A stretch of 64,000 nucleotides of DNA from Allobosea sp. GTDB lineage: Bacteria > Pseudomonadota > Alphaproteobacteria > Rhizobiales > Beijerinckiaceae. The translations under genes were made by a program, and so were the position numbers. Location: assembly GCF_030695125.1 (NCBI RefSeq), contig NZ_JAUYTP010000016.1, forward strand, positions 186,001-250,000, written 5' to 3'. The notes beneath the pieces are model-generated. The model had not been told where the DNA came from. It saw only the letters and a program-made list of their open reading frames with translations, and made no database searches. Shown here one piece after another: positions 8,511-17,466 of the stretch; positions within the stretch are counted from its first letter, which is position 1; each line of letters starts with the position of its first letter.

Positions 8511-9488
8511 TCAGGAAGCCGATGCCGCGCGCTGATCGAGCTTGCGCCATTCGATCAGCCGGCGGAGCCCGTCATCGAGGGAAATTTCAGCCGTGAACCC
8601 GATCTCTGCCGCAGCCCTTTTGGGGCTTCCGATCCGGTTCTTCACGAAGGTCGCCTGGCTGCGCGGCGCATAGTTGATCGGCTGGTTGCTGCCGGTCAGG
8701 TGACAGATCCTTTCGGCGAGTTCCCGCAGGGACGTCCGGATCCCGGTGCCGACATTGTAGAAGCGCCCCGCGACGTCCGATCGCATCGCGCACAGATTGG
8801 CCTTGGCGCAATCCTCGACGGCGACGAAGTCGAAGGCTTCCGAACCATCCCCGAGAATCGTCGGGCCTTCGCCGCGGTCGATCGCATCGAGCATTTTCAT
8901 GATCACCGCGATATAGGCCCCGCGATAGTCCTGGCGCGGGCCGTAGACGTTCATGTAGCGCAGGCCGACGACGTTGAGGCCGTAGCGATGATGGAAGGCG
9001 GTCGCCATCGCCTCGCCCGCGATCTTGGTCGCGCCGTAGAAATTCTTGTTGTTGAAAGGGTGGTCTTCCGTCATCGGCTCCTCGACGGCGTCGCCGTAGA
9101 CGGAGGCCGAGGAGGAATAGACCAGGCGCTTGACGTTCCGGGCGACGCAGGCTTCCAGCACGTTGAACGTCCCGCGGATGTTCACGTCGAAGGCCGAACG
9201 CGGGAAGTCATGGCATTGCAGCAGCCAGAGCGCCGCAAAATGGAACACGCCGTCGGCGCCATCCAGCGCCGATTGCAGCACATCGGTCTGGAGAATATCG
9301 CCTCCGACGTCGTAGATCTTGACGCGCGGGTCCTTCAGCGCGCCCGCGAGGCTGGTGGCCCGGCCGCGCACGAAATTGTCATAGACGAGGATCTCGCCAA
9401 CATCAGTCTGCGTGAGCTGGTCGACGGTGTGAGAACCGATCAGGCCGGCACCGCCGATGACCACTACTTTTTTGCCACTGAAATCCAT
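8511..9488 (-). CDS. NAD-dependent nucleotide-sugar epimerase/dehydratase
   Basis: The 325-aa protein from ATG 9488 begins MDFSGKKVVVIGGAGLIGSH, the classic GxxGxxG NAD-binding start of extended SDRs. Further on are YSSSASVYG (catalytic Ser region), NFYGATK (YxxxK) and RYMNVYGPRQDYRGAY, all as in UDP-glucose or UDP-GlcNAc 4-epimerases (GalE/WbpP group). A reading open to 9671 has only arginine-rich shadow sequence before this Met. It lies between the coiled-coil glycosyltransferase and the 2-epimerase in one transcription unit. It could make the C4 epimer of a UDP-amino sugar or uronate; the substrate cannot be told from sequence alone. Confidence 0.85.
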   Translation of the reverse strand: MDFSGKKVVVIGGAGLIGSHTVDQLTQTDVGEILVYDNFVRGRATSLAGALKDPRVKIYDVGGDILQTDVLQSALDGADGVFHFAALWLLQCHDFPRSAFDVNIRGTFNVLEACVARNVKRLVYSSSASVYGDAVEEPMTEDHPFNNKNFYGATKIAGEAMATAFHHRYGLNVVGLRYMNVYGPRQDYRGAYIAVIMKMLDAIDRGEGPTILGDGSEAFDFVAVEDCAKANLCAMRSDVAGRFYNVGTGIRTSLRELAERICHLTGSNQPINYAPRSQATFVKNRIGSPKRAAAEIGFTAEISLDDGLRRLIEWRKLDQRAASAS

Positions 9489-9535
9489 GATTGATCCATC
9501 TGCGGGATGACGATGCGCCGGGCGCCTAGGTCGGT

Positions 9536-10573
9536 CTAGATCGCTTCGCGCAGCAGCGCGGCGATCGCGGGCGCGGACTGCCCTGATCCGTAGTCGGGGA
9601 TATCCCGGCGCGGCTGATAATCGGGACCGGTCCAGAGCCGGTTCCAGCCGGCCTCGATGGTCTCGACCCACTCCGTCTCGTCGCGCAGCGTGACGCAGGG
9701 GACGCGGTGGAAATAGGCCTCCTTCTGCAGCCCGCCCGAATCGGTGAAGACTGCTGCCGCATTGTGCAGGAGCCGTGCCATGTCGAGGTAGCCGACGGGA
9801 TCGATCAAGACCACCCCCTCCGGCGCCAGCCCGCGCGCATCGAACAGCTTTCGCGTGCGGGGGTGGACGGGCATGATGATGGGCCGCTCGCGCGCGGCCG
9901 CCTCCAGCCAGGCGATGACGCGCGCGAAACGCTCGGCGTCATCCGTGTTCTCGGCACGGTGAATGGTCGCGATGGCGTAGCTCTGCGGCGCGAGGCCAAG
10001 CGCCTCGACGATGCGCGAGCGTTCGCCGGAGCGTTCGATGGCGGCCAGCGTGGTGTCGAACATCACGTCGCCGACGGCATGGACGCCCGCCACGATGCCC
10101 TCGCGGGCGAGATTGTCGACGGCGCTGCGCGTCGGGCAGAACAGCAAGGTGCTGACATGGTCGGCCACCACCCGGTTGATCTCCTCGGGCATGCGCCGGT
10201 TGAAGGAGCGCAGCCCCGCCTCGACATGCGCGACGGGAATATGCAGCTTGGCTGCCGCAAGGGCGCCGGCGACGGTCGAGTTGGTGTCGCCATAGACCAG
10301 AACGAGGTCGGGCTTCTCGGCCAGCATCGCCTCCTCGAGCTTCTCCAGCATGCGCCCGGTCATGGCGCCGTGGCCCAGGCTGTTGACGCTGAGATTGTAG
10401 CGCGGCTTGGGGATGTCGAGCTCGTCGAAGAAGATATCCGACATCTGCGCGTCGAAATGCTGGCCGGTGTGGACGATGATTTCGTCCATGCCCGCGGCGG
10501 CGATCGCGCGGCTCACGGGCGCAGCCTTGATGAATTGCGGCCGCGCGCCGAGCACGGTGAGGATTACCTGCAT
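9536..10573 (-). CDS. wecB: Non-hydrolysing UDP-GlcNAc 2-epimerase family (WecB or WbpI type)
   Basis: The 345-aa protein begins MQVILTVLGARPQFIKAAP and continues with IIVHTGQHFDAQMSDIFFDEL, VYGDTNSTVAGALAA, HVEAGLRSFNRRMPEE and a late TDSGGLQKEAYF, all hallmarks of the WecB family. Classic WecB turns UDP-GlcNAc into UDP-ManNAc. The cluster also has wbpA, B, D and E homologues, whose product is UDP-GlcNAc(3NAc)A. The better-fitting role is therefore WbpI, epimerising that sugar at C2 to the ManNAc(3NAc)A form. The family call is firm; the choice between WecB and WbpI is inference. Confidence 0.88.
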   Translation of the reverse strand: MQVILTVLGARPQFIKAAPVSRAIAAAGMDEIIVHTGQHFDAQMSDIFFDELDIPKPRYNLSVNSLGHGAMTGRMLEKLEEAMLAEKPDLVLVYGDTNSTVAGALAAAKLHIPVAHVEAGLRSFNRRMPEEINRVVADHVSTLLFCPTRSAVDNLAREGIVAGVHAVGDVMFDTTLAAIERSGERSRIVEALGLAPQSYAIATIHRAENTDDAERFARVIAWLEAAARERPIIMPVHPRTRKLFDARGLAPEGVVLIDPVGYLDMARLLHNAAAVFTDSGGLQKEAYFHRVPCVTLRDETEWVETIEAGWNRLWTGPDYQPRRDIPDYGSGQSAPAIAALLREAI

Positions 10574-10591
10574 GAAATCATTCCCTAACGG

Positions 10592-13414
10592 CTACCGTAC
10601 CAACCGCCGCAATTGGTCCGCCACCCAGTAGCGGACGGGCGGGGGAAGCAGTCGCCAAACATGGCGCAGTGCTGAGCGCTGCGGTCGACTTTCAGCGGAC
10701 ACTGCCGCCGCGCCAACAGGCTGCTCGGCCGTCTTGTTCGAAGGCGGCGAGTCCTCAAGCGGCTTCATCATTGCACCGGCCTTCACAGGCACGATGCGCT
10801 GCATAGATCGATCGGACTCTGCCCACCCGAAGCGAATTGGCTCCACATCGGGCGTCGCCATCCCGACCACCCTGTCGATATCGGCACGGATGCGCTCCGA
10901 CACCGAGTCCCAATTGAATTGCGTCCCGAAGAAATGTCTCGCTCTCAGTCCTGACGCATCCCGCAAGCCCTTGTCGGACGTCCATCGGGCCACCGCCGCG
11001 ATGAGCCGCTTTTGGTCGTGGAAAGGCACGACATCGCCGATCTGCTCACCGACAACGATCTGTTCGACATACTCGATCGTGTTGGAGAGGATGGGAATCC
11101 CTGCCGCCATGTACTGCGACAGCTTGTTTGGGCAGGCGAAGCGGTTGGCATAATGGCGGGAATCATAAGGTATCAACCCTACATCGGCTGCGCGCGCGAA
11201 AGCGATGAGTTCCCCCTCCAAAACCGGATCGGGAAAGTAGACGCTCCGGTTCAGCGTGCCATTCTCGCGCGCAAGCGACTCGATCGTATCACGGTACGCG
11301 TTCGACGGACCGCGCAGGTACAGGACGGCATCCTCGGGGACGTCGCACCAAGCCTCGACCAGCAGGTCCAGGCCGCGGCCTGGAGCAAAGTTGCCTTGAA
11401 ACAGAAAGACGACCTTGTCGTGATGTTCCGGTCGCCTTCCCTCTGCGCGCGCGCGATCCAAACAAGTGGTCTCAAGCTGGGCTTGCGCATCCGCGAGCGG
11501 CGTCGCATTCGGCACGCTGTAAAAGGGTAAGCCGTATTCCGACGTCAGATGCGCAGCCAGCGTGTCCGAAACGGTGACGCATCGATCGGCGCTTGCTGCG
11601 AGACGTGCCTCAAGCTGGCTCCAGAATTCATTCTCCCAAGCGCGGAAATCGGTATACGAGAACGGCCAGTACTCGTGTGAATCAAAGACGACGTGGCAGT
11701 TCCACAAGCCCTTCAGAGCGATCGCGGCTGGAAGGCTTTCAAGGTCGGCGCAGACGATCACATCGAACCGCCCCATGTTGAGTGAAGCCTGCAGGAGCGC
11801 GCTGTTCGTGTTGACGAAATAGCGGCAGAGTTCCTTGAAGCGATAGAAATCCACCTCGTCGGCATCCAGTGCACCAATCGCTCGACGCAGTTCAGCGTCC
11901 GAGGATTTGGCAAATATCTCGAGCAATGCGATGTCGCGCACCCCAGCGAGCTTCAGGACATTCTCGGCATTGCTCGATTTCCACGGCGATCCGTGGAGCG
12001 TCCGCTCTACCTGCACACGCGAGTGACCGTCGTCGACATGCGTGACGCGCGGCGCATCGCCTTTTTCCGAAAAGCGATAGGTACCAAGTTCGCAAACTGT
12101 GTAGTCGCCCTTGAAGCTCGCGGCCCACCATCCGATGCGGGGATCGACAACCGGATCATGCGCGCACATCACGAGCGCCTTGGGCTTGGCCTTCTCGGAT
12201 GTCTTGTTGGCGCGTTGGGCAGAGAGGCCCTTGAGTTCGATCCGCTCCGTAATCCGGGTGTCCAGTGCTTGCACGAAGGCTTGGTAGGTATAGGCGTCGT
12301 TCAGGATCACGTCTTCATAGGCCGCGTCGATCATGCGCTGGGCCCGGACCGGATCCCGAACCAGATCAATCGCTTCCTCGAAGTTGGACATATCCCTTTT
12401 CAAGGGAAAGAAGTGCTTCCCCGGCTCGAAAATCGAAGAATAGACGCCTTCGAACATGATCTGCAAAGCGCGCGCGCCGGCGGCCTCGAAGTGGCGTGGC
12501 GAGATCTGCGCATAGCGCACATTGTCTTCGTGGGAGTGCAGGATCGTCTGCTCGGCGAGGCGATAGAATTCCTCCGAGAAGGGATCCATCTCGGGGTGGG
12601 CGCGTGCGAGCTCGTCGCAGGCTGCGGCAATCTTCCCGTCAAAGTCGAACAGGTTCGAGCCGGACTCGACCCCCAGCACGGCTCGGGACCGGCCAAGGAA
12701 CGCAAGCCAGTCGATGCCTGAAAGTCGGTCCTCCCAGCGGGACGATATGTCGAGCGCAAGACGGCTGCTGGACGGATGCGCCAGCACCTGCGCCCCAATC
12801 TGCCATTTCTCGTATCCAAGACGACCGAACGAGACGGGCTGAAGCGAACCTCGATAGGCAATATCGATCCGCCGCTCCTCGTAAGGAAGGGAGGGAATAT
12901 GACGAATCTTTTCGCTGACGTAGCCTGTCAGCGTGTTTAAAACCGATACGCGCGACAATATATCTTCGCCATAAACCTTGGATATTTCATCCAGCGGAAT
13001 ACAGGTCATCAGGATGTCGAACTGGTTGCTCTCGACAAAAGAGGGGAACGCAGCCGATTTATAGTGCTCATCCTGCTTCGCTAGGATTTTGATTCCGTCA
13101 TACTGCCTGAAATTCAATTCGAGCAGGCTATCCAGATTGAATAGATTGTCAGGATTATAAGCCGCCGTGGGATGAATCATCACCCCAGCGTAATCGCCCA
13201 AATTCACAGTTGCGGGGATCGCCAGATATCCGCCGCGGCCCGGCCACAAATTCAGTATTTCAAATTTGTATCGGCTGTATCGTTGTAGGATGGCAATATT
13301 TTCCCATACGGTGGCGATACCGTTCGGGTCGAAAAAGCAGATCAACAGGAACCGCCTATTGAAGTCCGTATTGATTTCTATGCCGGTGCGAGGGCGAATT
13401 TCTGTATTGGACAT
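10592..13414 (-). CDS. Two-domain glycosyltransferase (CgeB-like plus GT4-like)
   Basis: This 940-aa protein appears to fuse two GT-B units. The N-terminal half ends in a CgeB/Glyco_trans_1_2-like region (FLGRSRAVLGVESGSNLFDF, then SPRHFEAAGARALQIM and PLKRDMSNFEEAIDLVRD, about residues 240-370). The C-terminal half is GT4-like: DSHEYWPFSYTDFR, CVTVSDTLAAHL, VVFLFQGNFAPGRGLDLLVE, RFACPNKLSQYMAAGIPIL (about residues 400-860). The 5' end (12.9-13.4 kb) is clearly AT-rich compared with the rest. It would add two successive sugars or make a bifunctional polymer unit. The start at 13414 is ATG with no competing Met nearby. Acceptors are unknown. Confidence 0.75.
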   Translation of the reverse strand: MSNTEIRPRTGIEINTDFNRRFLLICFFDPNGIATVWENIAILQRYSRYKFEILNLWPGRGGYLAIPATVNLGDYAGVMIHPTAAYNPDNLFNLDSLLELNFRQYDGIKILAKQDEHYKSAAFPSFVESNQFDILMTCIPLDEISKVYGEDILSRVSVLNTLTGYVSEKIRHIPSLPYEERRIDIAYRGSLQPVSFGRLGYEKWQIGAQVLAHPSSSRLALDISSRWEDRLSGIDWLAFLGRSRAVLGVESGSNLFDFDGKIAAACDELARAHPEMDPFSEEFYRLAEQTILHSHEDNVRYAQISPRHFEAAGARALQIMFEGVYSSIFEPGKHFFPLKRDMSNFEEAIDLVRDPVRAQRMIDAAYEDVILNDAYTYQAFVQALDTRITERIELKGLSAQRANKTSEKAKPKALVMCAHDPVVDPRIGWWAASFKGDYTVCELGTYRFSEKGDAPRVTHVDDGHSRVQVERTLHGSPWKSSNAENVLKLAGVRDIALLEIFAKSSDAELRRAIGALDADEVDFYRFKELCRYFVNTNSALLQASLNMGRFDVIVCADLESLPAAIALKGLWNCHVVFDSHEYWPFSYTDFRAWENEFWSQLEARLAASADRCVTVSDTLAAHLTSEYGLPFYSVPNATPLADAQAQLETTCLDRARAEGRRPEHHDKVVFLFQGNFAPGRGLDLLVEAWCDVPEDAVLYLRGPSNAYRDTIESLARENGTLNRSVYFPDPVLEGELIAFARAADVGLIPYDSRHYANRFACPNKLSQYMAAGIPILSNTIEYVEQIVVGEQIGDVVPFHDQKRLIAAVARWTSDKGLRDASGLRARHFFGTQFNWDSVSERIRADIDRVVGMATPDVEPIRFGWAESDRSMQRIVPVKAGAMMKPLEDSPPSNKTAEQPVGAAAVSAESRPQRSALRHVWRLLPPPVRYWVADQLRRLVR

Positions 13415-13473
13415 GCTATTTTCTTTTATTTGATGTTGTTCTGCACTTCCAATGGTGCGCGACTCGCCGTTTT

Positions 13474-14436
13474 CTAGACGGCCCTGAATCGATAGCAGCC
13501 GTCGATTCCGGCATGCACGCCCTCCCGCGCAAGCGGCAGATTGCGGTCATCGAAGCGCAGTCCAGCGAGGAACTCGCGGCTTTCCCGTGGAAGACGCGCG
13601 TCCATGATCGCAGCGAAGCGCTTTTCCAGCAGAGACATTTCCCAAGCCGAGACGGCGACACCGAAGCTTTCGATCTCGAACCCAAATTTTGAAACGCATT
13701 CGATGAACTCTTGCTGTCGATAGCTTCGCGAAATCGGACAGTTGGGGCCATCCGTCGATTTCTGGAACGCTTCGGCAAGCCCGAGGCCCGCGTCTATCTG
13801 CTGCAGAATCTGCCTCTCATGGGCAACATAGAGATGCACCCATAGGCTGTCCCGATGATAGACCATGAACTGCGCAGAACCGCCCGGCTTGAGCACGCGG
13901 CGCAACTCGGACAAGGCCGGCGCCATGTCCGGCATGTGGTGCAAGACACCCGAGCTGTGGACAAGATCGATCGACGCGTCTGCAATTGGCAGCGGCCCAT
14001 TCGCGACGTCGTGATGGAAAAGCTCGAACTCGGCACCGTGCAACTCCAGCCTGGCCTTGGCTTCAGCGAGAGAAGAACGGGAAACATCAATACCGACCAG
14101 TCGGCGTGGCTTCGACTGGGTCGAGAATCCAACAAGATCGTAGCCAGGGCCGCAGCCAAAATCGAGCACGCTCAGCCCGTCGAAGCCAGAGACCGGCATC
14201 AATTCTATATAGCGATAGTACTGATCGTTCCGCCAGAAGAAATCTGCAAGGGAATCCTCTGCCGACGCAAAGGTGCGGTGCAGGGTGACGTTGTGGTCCG
14301 TCCAATACTCTTCGACGATTCCTGGATCAGTCGCTTCGAGCGTGCGGTCCGCAGGATCGGGGGATGGGGCCGGATCGCCATTGACGTGGCTGGGAGGCCG
14401 AGGCCGCAGACGCTCTCTGAGCCATGTTGGCAGCAT
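13474..14436 (-). CDS. SAM-dependent methyltransferase
   Basis: The 320-aa protein is read from ATG 14436 (MLPTWLRERLRPRPP), which has GGAG ten bases upstream; an in-frame GTG at 14457 is the alternative. The class I methyltransferase core is clear: SVLDFGCGPGYDLVGFS (motif I), LVGIDVSRSSLAEAK, DLVHSSGVLHHMPD and LRRVLKPGGSAQFMVYHR. The late part (SRSYRQQEFIECVSKFGF) is typical of the family. It is the first gene of the minus-strand unit that contains the large glycosyltransferase, 59 bp upstream of it. It probably methylates a sugar of the surface polysaccharide. Substrate unknown. Confidence 0.8.
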   Translation of the reverse strand: MLPTWLRERLRPRPPSHVNGDPAPSPDPADRTLEATDPGIVEEYWTDHNVTLHRTFASAEDSLADFFWRNDQYYRYIELMPVSGFDGLSVLDFGCGPGYDLVGFSTQSKPRRLVGIDVSRSSLAEAKARLELHGAEFELFHHDVANGPLPIADASIDLVHSSGVLHHMPDMAPALSELRRVLKPGGSAQFMVYHRDSLWVHLYVAHERQILQQIDAGLGLAEAFQKSTDGPNCPISRSYRQQEFIECVSKFGFEIESFGVAVSAWEMSLLEKRFAAIMDARLPRESREFLAGLRFDDRNLPLAREGVHAGIDGCYRFRAV

Positions 14437-14667
14437 TATCGATATCTCCGGAGACACTTCCGTAACGAAGTGACCTTTGTCTGATCGTCGAAATGACGAG
14501 AGTCAGTGCCTCTCCCATCGGGCGCCACTGGTGCGTCACCTTACGATGAAATGCAAGTTGCCGGTGACGGCTTTGTTGGCTAAGGCGCAGTGCGAGTGCC
14601 TTGGCTGCGCATGCGTATTGATCCCGTATTGGACCCGATGATAGCGGCCTCAAAATGAGTAATTTCT

Positions 14668-16089
14668 ATGGATAGCGCGAATATTGGCGGGTTGAAGCCA
14701 TTTATCGGGCTGGTCTGTCTCTCCGCGATCCCCGACGATCCGCGCGTGCGGCGGCAGGGCGATTTGTTTCACGGCCGGGGGTGGGACGTGTCCGGCTTCG
14801 GATTGCCGGGAGCCCGCTCGCCATTGCCCGCATGGCCCTGTTTCGACATTGAGAACCCTGGAGCGGCCTCGCCACGGGCATCTGGCTCGGGCCCGGGTCC
14901 CGGGTTGGTCGAAACACCTGCGGGGCGCTTGGTGACAGGCCCATCCGCAACGAGCAGCTCAGGGCTGCCGATACCGTCGCCTTCCGGCTTGCGTGCAATC
15001 TGGCATCGGATTCCGCCTCACAAGCGCCGCGCGGCGGTTGCTGTGTTCAAATCGTTGACGAGACCGGTTTTCGCCATCCTCCATCGGGCCAGGCGTGTCA
15101 AAGACCTCGTCCTCGTCCATATCGATCCGGCGCATGCCGAGACGACCTACTGGACCCTCAACGATCGCTTCGAGAGGCTCTACCGGATCGCCCGCGAGCA
15201 CCGGCCCGACATCTGGCTCGCCAATGACTGGACGGCGCTGCCGATCGTGCGGCGTCTCGCGGCCGAGCAAGGCGTGCCCTACGCCTATGACACCCATGAG
15301 CTGGCGGTCGACGAATATGCCGAGCGCCTGGTCTGGCGGCTGACGCAGCGCCCGGTCATTGCCGCAATCGAGCGCGCCGGCATTACCGGTTCTGCGGTGA
15401 CGAGTTGCGTCTCGCAGGGCATCGCGGATCGCCTGCATCAACTCTACGGGCTGCGCGAGAAGCCGCTTCTGATCCGCAACATGCCGCAATACGAGGCCCA
15501 CCCCTACCGGCCGACCGGCGAGCGGATCGAGGTGCTCTATCACGGCGTCGTCAATGTCGGGCGCGGCCTGGAGGCCTGTATCGACAGTGTGGCCCGGTGG
15601 CGCCCCGAGTTTCATCTGACCATCCGCGGGCCGGGACCGGCCGGCTATCTCGCCGCCCTGGCGTCGCGCATCGAGTCGGCCGGGCTCGGCGGCCGGGTGG
15701 TGCTGGCGCCGCCGGTGCCGATGATCGATCTGGTCAGGGAAGCCGCACGCTTCGACGTCGGCCTGTTCGCGCTGCCCGGCCATTCCCAGCAGAACGTCCA
15801 TGTCCTGCCCAACAAGTTCTTCGAATACACCATGGCCGGGCTTGCCTTGTGCGTCTCCGACCTGCCCGAGATGACGGCGCTGCTGCGCCAGCACGATCTC
15901 GGGCGCCTGATCCCGGACGTGACGCCAGAGGCGATCGCTACCGCGATCAACGGCTTCGACCGAGCCGGCATCGACGCGTGCAAAGAACGCGCGCTCGCGG
16001 CTGCCAGAGTGCTGAACTGGGAAGCCGAGGCGGACCGGCTGTTCGCCGCGATCGAGCAGGCGGTCGTGCCCGTCGACGGCCTTCGGTAA
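14668..16089 (+). CDS. Glycosyltransferase family 4
   Basis: This 473-aa GT-B glycosyltransferase is the only plus-strand gene in the polysaccharide cluster. The N-terminal half shows IWLANDWTALPIVRRLA and YAYDTHELAVDEYAE. The C-terminal half shows GITGSAVTSCVSQGIADRL, HGVVNVGRGLEACIDSV and the donor-site region VLPNKFFEYTMAGLALCVSD. A variable Gly/Pro-rich stretch sits near residues 45-105. It resembles the neighbouring minus-strand glycosyltransferase (16101-17270) in motif order and wording, so the two look like inverted paralogues. The stop codons of the two convergent genes are only 11 bp apart. The sugar donor is not predictable. Confidence 0.82.
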   Translation: MDSANIGGLKPFIGLVCLSAIPDDPRVRRQGDLFHGRGWDVSGFGLPGARSPLPAWPCFDIENPGAASPRASGSGPGPGLVETPAGRLVTGPSATSSSGLPIPSPSGLRAIWHRIPPHKRRAAVAVFKSLTRPVFAILHRARRVKDLVLVHIDPAHAETTYWTLNDRFERLYRIAREHRPDIWLANDWTALPIVRRLAAEQGVPYAYDTHELAVDEYAERLVWRLTQRPVIAAIERAGITGSAVTSCVSQGIADRLHQLYGLREKPLLIRNMPQYEAHPYRPTGERIEVLYHGVVNVGRGLEACIDSVARWRPEFHLTIRGPGPAGYLAALASRIESAGLGGRVVLAPPVPMIDLVREAARFDVGLFALPGHSQQNVHVLPNKFFEYTMAGLALCVSDLPEMTALLRQHDLGRLIPDVTPEAIATAINGFDRAGIDACKERALAAARVLNWEAEADRLFAAIEQAVVPVDGLR

Positions 16090-16100
16090 CGGGCCCGGCC

Positions 16101-17270
16101 TTAGCCCAGTCCGCGAGCCGGCATCCGGGCGACGAGCGCCAGAAGCTTGGCGCCTTCGCCCTCGAAATTCAGATCGCGGGCGCGCCTCAGCGCGGCCTTC
16201 TTGCAGGCATCGATGCGCGCCGGGTCGAGGCCCGCGAGACAGGCGGCGATGGAATGCGGGGTGTCGCGATCGAGCAGGAGGCCGCAGCTGGCGGTCTCCA
16301 CCACCTGCCGGATCTCCGGCAGGTCGCTGCTGATCACCATCAGGCCGGCCTGCATGTACTCGAAGATCTTGTTGGGCATGGCGAAGCGCGCATGGGTGGT
16401 GCTGTTCGACAGAAGGAAGATGCCGATATCGGCCTCCGCGGCGGCCGAGACGACCTGGTCGGGCGGCACGGCGGGCGCGAAGACAATACGCTCGCCCAGC
16501 CCCTCGGCCAGGCTGCGCAGATGCTGGTCGTACCCACCTTGCGCAGGGCCTCGGATCATCAGGCGAAACCCCTCCGGCCAGAGGCGCACGCTCTCGATCA
16601 GCACGTCCAGTCCGCGACGCGGCACGACGGCGCCATTGTACAGCACGGTGATCGGATCGCCTGTCGGCCTGAACGCGGTCTCCTGCCAGCTCGGCGTATT
16701 GGAGACCACGAGCGGCAGTGGCAGATCATAGCGCTCTGCCAGCGCATCGGCGATCCCAGCGCTCACCGTGACGACGGCATCGGCCTGGCGGATATGGCGA
16801 GCCTCGATCCGCGCGACATGGCGCCGGGCGAGCAGCCGCCAGCGCCGGCTGTCTGAGAACTCCTCGCTGGCGAATTCATGGCTGTCGTAGATGACATGCG
16901 CCCCGCTGGCCCGCTTGGCCGCGAGCGCGATCGGCAAAGCGCGCCAGTCATTGGCGATGACGATGTCCGGCCTGAAGCGCAGCAGGTCGCGCCGCGCCGC
17001 CAGACGGGTTGGGGAGAGCCAGTAGAGCAGGTCGGCGCTGGCCGGCAGCAGCGACGCCGGCGCCTGCCGCAGCACCATGCCGAAACGCACACGGCTATCG
17101 CTGCCGGGGCCGGGCATGACCGAAACCTGAGCCGGCAGGGCCAGAGGGAGAGGGGCCTGCGCGAGGATGCGGACGTCATAGCCCGCATCGGCGAGCAAAG
17201 CCGCGTGGCGCAGAACCCGCGAGTCGTGCTGCAGCGGCGAAACGCAGACCAGCGCGATCCGTGTCGTCAC
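16101..17270 (-). CDS. Glycosyltransferase family 4
   Basis: The 389-aa protein is read from GTG 17270 (VTTRIALVCVSPLQHDSRVL), which has AAGG five bases upstream. The longer frame opens only with TTG at 17342 and adds a shadow-like lead. Family features are IVIANDWRALPIALAAK, VIYDSHEFASEEFSD, VVTVSAGIADALAERYDLP, YNGAVVPRRGLDVLIESV and RFAMPNKIFEYMQAGLMVIS. It pairs in sequence with the plus-strand glycosyltransferase next door. A 196-bp gap separates it from the upstream gene, so it may have its own promoter, though none is recognisable there. Confidence 0.82.
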   Translation of the reverse strand: MTTRIALVCVSPLQHDSRVLRHAALLADAGYDVRILAQAPLPLALPAQVSVMPGPGSDSRVRFGMVLRQAPASLLPASADLLYWLSPTRLAARRDLLRFRPDIVIANDWRALPIALAAKRASGAHVIYDSHEFASEEFSDSRRWRLLARRHVARIEARHIRQADAVVTVSAGIADALAERYDLPLPLVVSNTPSWQETAFRPTGDPITVLYNGAVVPRRGLDVLIESVRLWPEGFRLMIRGPAQGGYDQHLRSLAEGLGERIVFAPAVPPDQVVSAAAEADIGIFLLSNSTTHARFAMPNKIFEYMQAGLMVISSDLPEIRQVVETASCGLLLDRDTPHSIAACLAGLDPARIDACKKAALRRARDLNFEGEGAKLLALVARMPARGLG

Positions 17271-17466
17271 CACGGCCTTGCGCACCCGGGTTGAGCGCAG
17301 CGGGCAGGCCGGCGCGCCGCTGAAGGCCTGGCAAGGAAACAACGCATCTCAGATCCGCGCAAATCTTCAGTTTGGTGCCGAGCTGCACACCCGTGCCCCG
17401 CTCGCGCTATCATGATCGGTCAGGAAAGAGAATTGCGCCCTGACGATAACTTCGCACGGGGGCGGG

